A DNA stretch of 64,000 nt, from NCBI GenBank assembly GCA_026075535.2, contig AP026539.1, positions 4,216,001 through 4,280,000 on the forward strand, written 5' to 3'. The first letter of the stretch is position 1, and every line of letters starts with the position of its first letter. Position numbers and translations under genes: made by a program. Source of the stretch: Tricholoma matsutake (taxonomy: Eukaryota > Basidiomycota > Agaricomycetes > Agaricales > Tricholomataceae). Shown here piece by piece: positions 33,377 through 44,588 of this stretch. A model generated the notes under the pieces. That model made no database searches. It worked only from the letters and a program-made list of their open reading frames with translations, and was not told where the DNA came from.

Positions 33377-36300
33377 ATTGTATGCCCTCACTGCCTGTCC
33401 ATAACCGCTTTGAAGTCTTGTCAGTTGAATCCCCAGAGAATGAATCCATTTCTGTGACTGCTCCCCTCTCTGACCCTTCGAAGTTGGCTAAAGACGTACC
33501 TGCTCTCCCCATCTCTCCTTCTACTCCACGTCCCAAAATTAAATCATGGGAGCGTAAACTACCACGCAAGTATATTGTGGCATCCACTCCCTCTGCACAT
33601 TCCTTAAACCTAGCCATCGAACTGCAGACGACCGACACTGGACAGATACTCGGTGTCTCTGCACTCCTGGACTCTGGTGCGACTGGTCTCTTCATCGATT
33701 CCCATCTGGTACAACAACATCGCCTAAATACTCACTCACTCTCACGTCCGATACCTGTATATAACGTGGATGGATCCCCAAATGAAGCTGGTGCCATCTG
33801 AGAGGTTGCAGACCTGGTTCTCCATTACAAAGATCATAGTGAGCGTGCCCTTTTTGCTGTCACTCAATTAGGAAAGCAAAAGGTGATTTTGGGATATCCA
33901 TGGCTTTGAGACCATAACCCAGAGGTCGACTGGCGTACCGGGGAGGTTACCATGAGCCAATGTCCATCCCACTGTCGGACGTGTTTCACAGAAGCCAGGC
34001 AAGAACATCGTGGACAGAAGGTGGCAATACGACATACTCAGAAGTGTCATGCTGGACCCCTGCCTATACCTGAAGTGGAATTGGAAGGGGTTCCTGATCT
34101 AATGCCGGACTCGGATGATGATGATGAGGACCCAGAGGAAGTGGAGGAGGGTGATCGGATCTTCTACACTGCGATTCGCTCACCGCATGAGGTGTGTGCC
34201 ACATCGAACATATCCCAACGCCTCGCTGAGGCCTTCCACAAAAACAATGCTGCTAAATCCTCTACTAACTCCTTACTCCCTCATCTCCATGAGTTTGAAG
34301 ATGTGTTCTCCAAGGAGTCATTCGACTCTCTTCCTGCGCGCAAGCCATGGGATCACGCAATCGAACTCACCCCCGGCGCAACCCCTTCATCCTGCAAGGT
34401 CTATCCTCTCTCTCTGGAAGAACAATGGCAGCTTGACCAGTTCATCGACAAGCACCTGGCCTCTGGACGTATTCAACCATCGAAGTCACCCATGGCCTCT
34501 CCCTTTTTCTTTGTCAAGAAGAAGGATGGCTCACTTCGACCGGTTCAAGACTACAGAAGGCTCAACAACATCACGGTCAAAAATCACTACCCACTACCCC
34601 TCATCTCCGAACTCGTAAACCAGCTCCATGGAGCCCGATACTTCACCAAGCTCGATGTCCATTGGGGCTATAATAATGTGAGGATAAAGGAGGGAGATGA
34701 GTGGAAGGCAGCCTTTTGTACCAACCGTGGTCTTTTTGAACCGCTTGTCATGTTCTTTGGCCTTACTAATAGTCCTGCCACCTTTCAGACCATGATGAAC
34801 GACATCTTCCATGACCTCATCCTTGAAGGCGTTGTCTGCATCTATCTTGATGACATCCTCATCTTCACTCGCACGGTTGAAGAGCACCATCGCATCATGC
34901 GCCTCGTCCTAGAGCGACTTCAACAGTACAAACTCTACCTTCATCAGGACAAATGCGAGTTCGAAAGGACCAAGATCGAGTACCTCGGCCTGATTATCTC
35001 GGAGGGTCAAGTGGAGATGGATCCTATCAAGGTAAACGGGGTCACAGCTTGGCCGACGCCCACAAACAAGAAGGAGGTGCAGTCTTTCCTGGGCTTCATC
35101 AATTTCTATCAGCGTTTTATCAAGGATTTCTCACATCATGCACGACCACTGTTCGACTTGACAGGAAAGGAGGCATGGAGGTGGGATAATGCACAACAGG
35201 AGGCGTTCAAAAAGCTTAAGGAGATGGTCACTTCCACTCTGATCCTTACCTTTGCTGACGATTTGCATCCTTTTCATGTAGAAGCCAACAGTTCTGACTT
35301 TGCGACGGGTGCTGTGTTGTCTCAGCAGTCTCCAGAGGACCAGAAGTGGCATCCTGTTGCGTTCTACTCCAAAAGCCTTAGTGCTGTAGAGCGAAACTAT
35401 GAGATCCATGACAAGGAGATGTTGGCGATAATGCATGCGCTTGAGGAGTGGCGACACTTCCTCGAGGGTGCCCAACACAAGGTGGAAATTTGGACAGATC
35501 ACAAGAATCTCGAGTACTTCATGACGGCCAAGAAATTGAACTGTCGTCAAGCTCGTTGGTCCCTGTATCTATCTAGATTCGACTTCTCCTTGCACCACCG
35601 TCCGGGTCGCAGCATGGGGAAGACCGATGCCCTATCCCGACGTGCAGACCATGGGGATGGCAGCGGTGACAACCAAAACATTGTGCTGTTGCAGCCAGAC
35701 CTATTCACCATTTGGGCACTGGAAGGCATTGCACCCCAGGGCAAGGAGTGGGACATCCTATGTGACATTCGTTGTGCAAACCATAGCGGTTTACATGAGG
35801 ATGTTGTCGCCCAAGCTGTTAAAGAACTGAGGAAGGGATCGACCCTTTCCTTACGTGCAGCAGAGTGGGCTGAAAAGAAGGACTTGTTGTATTTCAGGGA
35901 TCACATCTATGTTCCCAATGACCCAGACCTTCACCAGCGCATCATATCCCAACACCATGACTCACAGATTGCTGGCCACCCCGGACGCTGGAAGACCTTG
36001 GAGCTCACCTCATGGAACTATTGGTGGCCACAAATGTCACGGCTCATTGGTCAGTATTGTTGCACTTGTGACCTTTGCTTACGCACCAAAGTTCCTCGTT
36101 GCAAGCCTATTGGTGAGCTACACCCTCTTCCTGTTCCGGAGAGTCATTGGGATGTCGTCAGTGTCGACTTTGTGGTGGAATTGCCAGAGTCAAATGGGTT
36201 TGATGCGGTGATGTGCACAGTTGACTCAGTGGGAAAACGCGCTCACTTCATTCCCACTCATACCACTGTCAGTGCCCTAGGTGCCGCTCGACTCTACCTC

Positions 36301-37191
36301 CACCACGTGTGGAAATTACATGGACTTCCTGGTGCCTTCCTCTCGGATCGTGGCCCTCAGTTCATGGCAGAGTTCACTCGTGAGCTGTACCGACTCCTGG
36401 GTATCAAACTCCTCGCTTCAACCGCTTATCACCCACAAACTGATGGCCAGACGGAGCGAGTCAACCAGGAACTGGAGCAGTACATCTGCCTCTTTGTCAA
36501 TGAATGCCAGGACGATTGGGATGATCTCCTTCCTTTGGCCGAATTTGGATACAACAACCATGTCCATGCTTCCACTCAACAGACCCCTTTCCTCTTAGAC
36601 ACTGGACGACATCCACGCATGGGATTTGAACCTTGCCAAACTCCCTCACACATCGAGACGGTGAATGAGTTCACAGAATGCATGAGGGATAGCTTGGAGG
36701 AGGCAAGGGCAGCCTTAGCAAAGGCGAAGGATGACATGGCACGATTTTACAACCAACGCCACTCCCCAACCCCTCAGTACAAGGTTGGTGATCGAGTTTA
36801 TCTTGACTCCAGTGACATCTCCACTACACATCCATCCAAAAAACTCGCTCATCGCTTCTTGGGACCTTTCCCCATTGTCAAGTGTGTTGGAATGCATGCC
36901 TATCGTCTATGCCTCCCAGCCTCCATGTCCAGACTCCATCCCATCTTCCATGTCGTCAAATTGCTTCCAGCTCCCCCAGATCTGTTCCCGGGATGCCATT
37001 CACACCCACCACCACCACCTACAGTGATCGAGGGAGAACCCCAATATGAAGTCGAGTCGATCTTGGACAGCTGTTTACATCGAGGAAAACTCCAGTATTT
37101 GGTATATTGGAAGGGTTATGGGTATGAGGAGAACTCATGGGTCGAAGAGTCTGATGTAAATGCCCCTCGGTTAATCAAGGAATTCCACTGA
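33373..37191 (+). pseudogene. Pol of nested gypsy: protease, RT, RNase H, integrase, chromodomain
   Basis: Protease ALLDSGATGLFID lies near 33660, followed by TGA at 33799 and 33907, both where arginine fits. From ATG 33952 the frame is open to 37191. It holds RT (PFFFVKKKDGSLRPVQDYR, YLDDIL near 34850), RNase H (ANSSDFATGAVLS, DKEML, TDHKNLEY, KTDALSRR) and an integrase HHCC (HHDSQIAGHPGRW...CTCDLC). The DDE core ends STAYHPQTDGQTERVNQE near 36420, and a C-terminal chromodomain (YLVYWKGYGYEENSWVEE) lies near 37045-37190. The chromodomain would steer integration to marked chromatin. The RT to chromodomain part looks functional. Confidence 0.94.
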
Positions 37192-37286
37192 CGGCACACT
37201 GCTGCACCGCGTTGCATTCAAGTCACGGACTTTGGTTGTATGCGATTTCGAATGCATCAGGGCAATGCATCTTAGAGAGGTGGTGA

Positions 37287-37712
37287 TGTAAGGGGACTAG
37301 GGGGGTGCCCTGTGTGTTTTTCCTATTTTTTATGTTCATCCTATATTTTTCCCCACCTCATTTCCTTCTATTCTTCATTTTCTATGATTTTTCCGGATTT
37401 TATTACTAATTTTCCCTTGCTATCATGTTTGTACATGTTGACACTTTTATATTTAGAGGCGGAGTACCCCTTCTGACACATACCCCTTGGTATGATGTCA
37501 TTCGGCGGCCTTGATCCGCCTATCTCCGCCTTTTTCTATTTTTAGGTTATATTTGATTTTTGTTGTCTTCACATATACTGGGCATCAGCAAGGGGATCCT
37601 TAGAGTTTTCTCTTCAGATTTCCCTTTGCTAGGTGTGTCCCCAATGCCTGTATTATGTAGTATAATTTTAACTTCGGATTTCCCTTTGCTAGAGGCTTAG
37701 GTTGCCCTTATA
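37287..37712 (+). repeat. 3' LTR of nested gypsy (426 bp, with 60-bp insertion)
   Basis: It matches the 5' LTR except for three substitutions and an extra 60 bp at 37631-37690. The insert ends with a second copy of CTTCGGATTTCCCTTTGCT. A purine-rich AGAGAGGTGGTGA lies just before the LTR. Confidence 0.94.
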
Positions 37713-37717
37713 CCTAC

Positions 37718-40314
37718 ATCACTGATAACAGCAAACTGAAGTCTTATGGAATGCAGACTTGGTTGAAAATGCGAGGTACAGACCAATGATCTACTGCTCC
37801 ACATACTTCTGCTCACATTGGTTGTGTGGAATGGATGCACCGCACTCTCATGGCAAAGGCTCGGACTATGAGGATCTACTCAGGGTTGCCACCATTTCTT
37901 TGGGATAAATTTTACTTGACGGCATCTCATTTACATGCAAAAACCATGATATGATCACTACAGGGTGTTACACCTTGGGAATTATGGTATGAGTGCAAAC
38001 CTGATTATTCATACTTGTGGGAGATCAGCTGTCGGGCTTTTGTCCTCATTCCTAAGAAGAACAATCCCAAAATCTTCGAGCAGTTGATTGAATGTGTATT
38101 GATTGGTTACAACTCCAAATCTAAATCATACCATTGCTACAACCAGGCTACTAGGAAGGTCCACAGTTCGTATCATGTTAAATTCCTCAAGAGTCATGAT
38201 GGCCATTCACCACACATCCCTCCTGCTGAGTCAACGCACATGGAGATTCAGGAAAATAAATCTACTCATATGTACCTACCTGTGAATGACAATGAGGATG
38301 ATCCCTTCCCTGCCCACAACCCCACCATTGAGGTTGAGAATAGATGCAAACAAGCACCAACACTGCTAGCAACCCTGTACCCCTACACCATTCTTCTTGA
38401 ATACCTGTCCATACTGAGAGGCATCCTGATGGTGGACCAGCCACCACTAGGACAACAATGGCCATTCAGGAATCCTGAGAAAGTGCCATATGCATCAAAG
38501 AAGCACGGCATGCTCATTGTCCTGCTGTGGTAGCTGCTCAATCACTTGTCCCTGATCCAACACCCTCCCTGACTGATGAAAATAACCTGCTGATCATTGA
38601 TCATGATTGGCACGATGTCATCAAAGACCTACGTCGATCAATGGATAACCTCGATCTAGGTGATCAGGCACATCAACTTTGAGCCCTGATCTCGGAGATG
38701 GCAGATTTTGATCCAGAATCCCTTCAATTTGAAGACGAACCAAGGACATGGGAGGAGGCTAAGAACATCATCGATGCTGAGAGATGGAGGGAAGGCTATC
38801 TGGATGAGTTGAAATCCCTGAAAGACATGGGAGTTTACAAGCTTGTTCCATGAGCTGAGGTACCCCAGGGAAAGTGCATCCGAAAAGGGAAGCCAATCTT
38901 CCATATTAAGTGAAATGAAACTGGGAAGCCCATCCACTGGAAAGTACATGTCATATTCAAAGGCAATGAACAAATCTATGGTAGAGACTATACTAAAATC
39001 ACCTCACCCACTGCGTGCATGGAATCTTGGTGGATCCTGTTGCATATTGCTGCCTCTTTGGGTTGGGATGCACAACAGATTGACATAAAGACAGCTTTCA
39101 TATATGGGTTTCTACCGGATGATGAAGTACAATATATGCAACAACCTTCTGACTTCGAAGAACCGAGGAAGGAGGACTGGGTATGGGAACTTCAATGTGG
39201 GTTGTACGGTATGAAACAGAGTGGGCGAATATGGAATCAGACACTTAACACACAGATGATTAAATGGGGATTTACTCACTTATCTTGTGAGTCTTGCATA
39301 TACTATCACAGATCAGACTCTGGCATTGTTATTGCAGTGGTTCATGTTGACAATTACCTGTCAATTGCTGATTCAAAGGAGGAGAATGAGTGGTTTAAAG
39401 ACCAGATGCATAAGGTCTGGACTATTCCTCAGCTTGGGATGGCACATTTTATTGTGGGGATCACTGTATCTTGGGACTGGGCCATGGCACGTACCATTGC
39501 ACTTTCACAGATGGCACTTATTGACAAGATAGTCAAACAATTTGGTCAGAAGGAAGCACACCCAGTCTCTGTGCCTCTGGAACCTGGTTCCAAACTATGA
39601 TGGCCTAACCCTCAGCTCATTTCCTCAGAAGACCATCTACAGCTCTCTAAACTCCCGTATCAATCACTTGTAGGATGTCTCCTATACTTGGCAATTTCTA
39701 CTTGTCCCAACATTTCACATGCAGTACAACAACTATCACAGTATCTCGACTGTTACTCTTTTGAACATTGGGCTGCTGCCATCAGGCTGGTGAGATACAT
39801 CAAGGGGACAAGGGATCTGAAACTCTATCTTGGGGGCAATCTCCCCATAAATCTTCATGCTTTTAGCAACTCTGACTGGGCTAATTGCCTTGATATGCAT
39901 TGCAGTGTTGGAGGCTATGTTTGTTCTCTTGGGTCTGGTGCTGTCTCTTGGACATCCCATAAACAGAAAGTCATCACCACCTCATCTTGTGAAGCTGAAT
40001 ACATAGCTGCATTTGAAGTGGCTAAGGAGTGTACTTGGCTGCATACTCTTTTACACTCCATCAGTTATCAACAGACAATCCCAATGACTATTTACTGTGA
40101 CAATTCAGCGACAAAGACCCTGTCTGAAGACCCCCTTCTCCACTCCCATGTCAAACATATTGATATCAAATACCATTTCCTCCATGAATGTGTCCAATCT
40201 AACGACTTACGTCTCTCTTATGTGAATACCCATCAAAATGTTGCTGACATGTTCACAAAGGCCCTTGATGTTAAACAATTCACCTACCTGAGGAACTTCT
40301 TGGGTCTCCACTAA
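37718..40314 (+). pseudogene. Copia pol, right part: integrase remainder, RT, RNase H
   Basis: Integrase continues (WMHRTLMAKARTM, TPWELWYE). RT follows with DIKTAFIYGFL and YGMKQSGRIWNQ, and the catalytic box reads VHVDNYLS where YVDD is usual, so the second aspartate is lost. RNase H ends with SCEAEYIA and YVNTHQNVADMFTKAL. TGA codons at 37787, 37952, 38680, 38851, 38911 and 39598 and a frameshift near 38500 break it. Around the 38851 and 38911 stops and at ACMESWWILLH, relatives carry arginine, fitting C-to-T changes at CpG. Confidence 0.92.
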
Positions 40315-40336
40315 TGTGATTCCATGTGAGTAGGAG

Positions 40337-40688
40337 TGTTGAGAATGCTCATTATCACACCGTGAGCATATCTGATCATGCATCTGATGTGTGTACTATT
40401 TATAGCTTATCACTTTGATGCGTTGTTTCGTAAGCCCCTTTGTGCTGTTTATTCCTTTCATTCTTTGTGTAGCTGGCCTCACATATATATAGAGTAGACA
40501 GTCAACTGTTCACCTCAGTCACTTGTACAGAGACTGAGGTGAGCATGTTTGTTATCACTCGATTATGGATCATTACTTACTGTACCTATAGTTAAACTCT
40601 GATTATGCTAGGTACAGTACTTGTATTATAGAGTCACTTGTACAGAGACTGAGTTAAACTCTGATTACGCTAGGATTGATTTTCTACA
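40337..40688 (+). repeat. 3' LTR of the copia element (352 bp)
   Basis: TGTTGAGAATG to TTTCTACA, preceded by a purine tract GAGTAGGAG. About 8 differences from 29176-29527, all within the first 120 bp, nearly all transitions. Confidence 0.95.
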
Positions 40689-40877
40689 GTCCTATGTGGT
40701 CTGGTTGGGGTCCATCCAAGGGGTGTGCAAGAAATTTTTCAAGTATATGACCTTGGTTTATACATCCAAGGGTACTTCATACCCCCCCTCCCCCCCCTTT
40801 ATGTCCAAATAAGGAAATAATTACATAATTTAATAACGGTCCATCAGCCCGATCACTCGCCTTTCTCCTTAATCTCC

Positions 40878-41170
40878 TCATCTGACGATGGGAGACACAG
40901 GCAAAAGACAAGCCTGGGATGAAAAAAAGGCAGGATTTCGTAAAGAAGAAGGTAGCACTGAGGGTTTGGGCATGGCCATGCTTTCTGGGGGTTTCCTTTT
41001 GAAGAAAGATGTTAACTTAGAATTGGAAGAAACACTGTTGGCAGCCTCATTTTTGCGATGGGCTGCACTCTCTGTATGGCTAGTCCAGTTGGCCTCCCCT
41101 CCAAAGCCAATCTTCACGTCGATTTTGCATGAATCGCAGTATCTCGTACTTGATGCTGTGAACTCAGATG
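40878..41170 (-). pseudogene. Fragment with a C2H2-like zinc finger
   Basis: The minus strand reads YCDSCKIDVKIGFGGEANWT followed by SHTESAAHRKNEAA, a Cys2-His2 finger with a long loop, then KLTSFFKRKPPESM. It stops at TGA 40878-40880. No further exons are clear on either side, so this is probably the remnant of a DNA-binding or transposase-related gene. It lies between the copia 3' LTR and the GST-3 promoter region. Confidence 0.45.
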
Positions 41171-42530
41171 GTTGCTAATGGTAAATGTTACAATAGATTC
41201 GGCGTCGTGATGGGCATACATAAGTGAGTGGACGATACCTTCTTTGATTTCGCCATCGGTGATAACGTTACGATAACGTCAAGCTAGCTGAGTGGGGAAA
41301 GTTTTCGGTGATGACGGCTGTTAATGCATCCGGGGCTCATGTGACTGCTTCGGAACAGGTTCTGAACCCAAATAAAATTTATTTGTTTAAGAGGCATCCT
41401 GCCCCCCCCCCCCCTCCCCAGCCTGTGTGCTCCGGCAAAGTCCGACACACCCCTTGGGGGTCCATCAATATCTGGGTCTGTCCTGGACCAGTTGCGATTG
41501 TGGTTGCCCCATTTAGACATCAAAAACCGGACCTTAAAATGCTAAACTTTTCCAGTCCCCATTCTGGAGATTTGGTGCATCAGCAGCAACCAATGTGTTC
41601 CCATAGGGCTACAGCTACTCGGTGTTGGTGTATCGCTGGTGCATTACGCAGGCCCATAGGCATAACCAACCACTCGTAAAGTCCGAAAGGAGTGAACACC
41701 GCTGTGAGGTGGACACCCTTTTCCCAACCCTCCCGTCACGCCTCACCTCAGGCCCCCCTTTTCTGCATGCCGGGGAGGTGTTTCGAGTTCGGGCACTGGA
41801 TTCCTTCAAGTTAAATATAGAATATACGGTGAACTCGATTTGATTTCATCGTTTCTTCTCGTACATGTGATATCATGCATAAGGCCGTGCAAAGATGGCT
41901 ATTTCTCCTGATAATGTGACGGACGCACGGCCTTCTCAACTTCTTCCGCACAGTTGTCAGCTTGGGGATCCAAATTACTGCTTCCTGGTTTTATGACGAT
42001 GGATAGAATGAGTCTCCTGGACATGTCTTGAATCCCCTCTCTACTCCCGCCGTCCGACATCTCGCAAGTTATCTGAAAGAGAGCTTTCTTAGGTGCCTGC
42101 CTTGTCCGTAAGCCTTCACAGTCATAATGGCTCGGTCTCGGTTTCGGCAATTGCTTCCTCCGAGTCACCGGCGAAGGTCTGGCGAGCGTTGAACCACTGT
42201 TCGAGACGTGATGTATCAGTCGAAAACGGTTGTAGCTTATGAATTGCAAGGTCTTTTCGATTCTTCGATTATTATTATTGCTCATCAACGTGATTTGGGA
42301 CGTGGTGCACGTCATCTCGGCTCCAGATGTTTACTGCTCGCGCAAGAGTTCTGCAGAGAGCAGCGAGCGATTCCTGCGCTATAAGTGGGAACTAGAACTA
42401 TGATGCATGATCTTCCGAAAGGTCGCGGTCCCCAGTCCCCAACCTAGGGCTTCAGATTCTCAATTAGAATCTCTTCAAGATCTCTTTTTATCCAGTCTTC
42501 TCCTCGTTTCACTTTCTATTACCAGCGACG
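41171..42530. other. Gene-free stretch; duplicated GST upstream region
   Basis: A C-homopolymer run lies near 41402-41415. From about 42040 the sequence is recognisably related to the region before GST-1 (GGCTCGGTCTCGGTTTCGG block, CACCGGCGAAGGTC block) and partly to that before GST-2. This shows the promoter was duplicated with the gene. No gene was seen. Confidence 0.55.
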
Positions 42531-42538
42531 ATATAAGT
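42531..42538 (+). promoter_or_regulatory. TATA-like box of GST-3
   Basis: ATATAAGT followed by ACCCACTTCA, 79 nt before the ATG, almost identical to the GST-1 box. Confidence 0.6.
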
Positions 42539-42609
42539 ACCCACTTCAAATTCTCCACCCTTCCTCATACAATTTCCATCTGACCGTTTCACAACATCGC
42601 CAACCTACT

Positions 42610-43504
42610 ATGACACTGAAAATCTATGGAAGATTGCCACTGTCGCCCAACACGCTTCGAGTCGTGGTTGTACTGAAGGAAAAAAATATTCCGCACGAGT
42701 TCATTCAAGTAGTCTGGAGCGAAATCAAAACTCCAGAATACCGGTCGAAAAACCCCTTCGGAGCATTCCCGTACATGGTAAGTGTTACTTGCGCCGTGTC
42801 TGCTTCAAAATCTGATAGCAGCCGTGGCCCGTCATGCTTAGGACGATGACGGGGTTATCCTCTATGAAAGCCGTGCCATCTGCCGGTATATTGAGGCAAA
42901 ATACCCTGACCGAGAGCCCAAACTCATCCCGACAGACCCGCTAGCGAATGCATTCTTCGAGCAGGCAGCGTCGTTCGAGTCATCCACGTTTGATCCGCAT
43001 GCTTTCGGTGCGCTCATGGAGATGTTGCGCAAACCGTACGTGTCTGTATCAACCTTGTGCGAGGATTGAGATCCTGATCAATCAATAGCTATTTTGGAGA
43101 AACAGGAGACAAGGTCTTGTTCGACAAGCATATCGAGTCGTTGACTGTCATAATGGACGCATATGACACAATTCTGGGGAAACAGAAATACATCGCGGGC
43201 GATGTAAGCTACTTCCTGCTGCCACAAAACAGATTACCCAAACGAACATGCATTTACCCAATTTAGGAACTCACTCTTGCTGACTTCTTCCACCTCCCGT
43301 GCGGGGCAGCCCTGGTCATTGCGGGCAGTGATGTTATGTATAGTAGGCCCAATGTCGCAAGGTAAATCTCACTTGCTGACCTTGCATAGTCGTATTCATT
43401 ATTTTGTCTGAATCGATAGGTGGTTCAAAGAGCTAACTTCGAGGGAATCTTGGTTGGCACATAATGAAGGATTGAAGAAATGGAAGGGACCACTGCTGCC
43501 ATAA
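42610..43504 (+). CDS. Glutathione S-transferase, phi-like (GST-3)
   Basis: Exons 42610-42777, 42842-43035, 43089-43203, 43267-43361 and 43420-43504 join into 218 residues. Visible motifs are YGRLPLSPNTLRV with the serine, cis-Pro GAFPYM, ESRAICRYIEAKYPD and GDELTLADFFHLP. It has the shortest C-terminus of the four (ending WKGPLLP). Intron 4 uses GTAAAT as donor. Its exon 2 is closer to GST-4 than to GST-1 (shared SFESSxFxPHAFGA block), suggesting a later duplication. The role is cytosolic glutathione conjugation, with unknown substrate. Confidence 0.93.
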
Positions 43505-43891
43505 TACTCTGCAAGTTTTGTACATAAGTACTGAGCAGTTGATGAGAATCCGGTTGCAATGTTCTTCAGTGGATAAGAAATCCAGTCAGACAGGATACGA
43601 CACCAGTTTGATGGGATATTTGTGCTCCAGAAAGATATAGCAAAAAAAGTTCTCGTAGCTCACGATCTGATTCCGAATGCAACAGATCTTCTCAATTAGA
43701 TAAGAAAAAATCCACAGGACCGTGATGTACTCATTCTGAATCTTCATTCTGGTTATTAGTCGCTTGCACTTTCAACGCTCCCAAGCTCCCATCATACAAC
43801 TCCCTGGCCACCTTTCTCCTCTGTGCAGTTCGTGTCCTCTTCTTCTGCTTCGCTTCTTCGGTTTTTGCCTTCTCTTCTTCGGGTTTCATGC
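43505..43891. other. Spacer between GST-3 and the BCS1-like pseudogene
   Basis: It holds the GST-3 3' flank and, reading on the other strand, the 3' flank of the BCS1-like gene (a Ser/Phe-rich read at 43823-44005 on the plus strand is only its shadow). No gene was seen. Confidence 0.4.
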
Positions 43892-44588
43892 CTAGAAGTT
43901 GTCAACTGCGCCCTGCGGATCCCATTTCTTGCTGAGCAAATAACCCTGAAGCTCTGCTACAGAATAAGTTTCGTCGGCCGTCAGTTTGGCGAATTCAAGC
44001 GCTAAGTCAGCGAGTTCGTCAGGAGTATAGTAGCGGTCAAGTTGGATTCCTCCAGCCTGAGGAAGGCGAACAGATGGTAAGTCGTTCTCAGAGAATTAGT
44101 CAAGAAGTTGTGGGGGAGCGAACTGCGCAGCTGGGTAGAAACGCTTGAATACTTGCTCCACCTGCTCGGTAGTGGCGAGTCTGTACTGAATCTGACGAAA
44201 GTCCGTTGTGAAAGGAACTACGGTCCAAGCATGTTAGCACGTACCTTTACATCCATCCTGCCTGGTCTGATTAGTGCCGGATCGAGCCTCTCGATATGGT
44301 TTGTCAAAAGTCAAAAGTCAGGGTGACCATTTGTAAAATGAGACAGACCGTTGCAAAGGTAATTCTTCCCTCCTCACTTGAGATTGAATCCAATATATTG
44401 AGCAGTCCTGATAACGTTACTTTTGATTTCGCAGGTACAGACATCAGCACTCCATATGGATTCTGTTCAGTGTCATCATCTGAGCCATCTTCGCGAGAGT
44501 GTGGGAATGCGCAATCAAGGTCCTTCAATAACAGAATGCAGCGTGCAGGCGTTCCGGATATCATTCTAGCCAGAACACGGCCATCCAT
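43892..44588 (-). pseudogene. BCS1-like AAA-ATPase, C-terminal remnant
   Basis: The minus strand carries the Walker B region CILLLKDLDCAF and then VTLSGLLNILDSISSEEGRI, NHIERLDPALIRPGRMD, VEQVFKRFYP and the C-terminal AELQGYLLSKKWDPQGAV, ending TAG at 43892-43894. This order is that of fungal BCS1-type mitochondrial AAA proteins, which help assemble respiratory complex III. A TAA at 44096-44098 interrupts the frame after PPQLLD. A ~47-nt gap near 44290-44335 lacks a proper acceptor. The transmembrane and Walker A half is missing upstream. The Walker B Glu before DLD is Lys. It is a decayed gene. Confidence 0.82.

Larger units (their letters stand above)
31726..37712 (+). mobile_element. Complete Ty3/gypsy chromovirus nested in copia
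   Basis: A 366-bp 5' LTR and a 426-bp 3' LTR flank gag and a long pol. The 5-bp target duplication CCTAC is exact at 31721-31725 and 37713-37717. LTRs differ by only three substitutions plus one 60-bp insertion, so the insertion is recent compared with the copia host. The pol frame is open for 1079 codons with an intact YLDDIL box. Three TGA codons upstream, in gag and the protease region, would block expression. Confidence 0.97.
29176..40688 (+). mobile_element. Ty1/copia retrotransposon split by a gypsy insertion
   Basis: Two 352-bp LTRs bound gag, protease, integrase, RT and RNase H in copia order. Removing the nested gypsy (31726-37712 plus one copy of its target duplication) leaves about 5.5 kb, a normal length for copia. 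The LTRs differ by about 8 substitutions by eye. Flanking bases (CACAT left, GTCCT right) do not form a matching 5-bp duplication. All coding parts carry stops and frameshifts, so it is dead. Confidence 0.93.
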
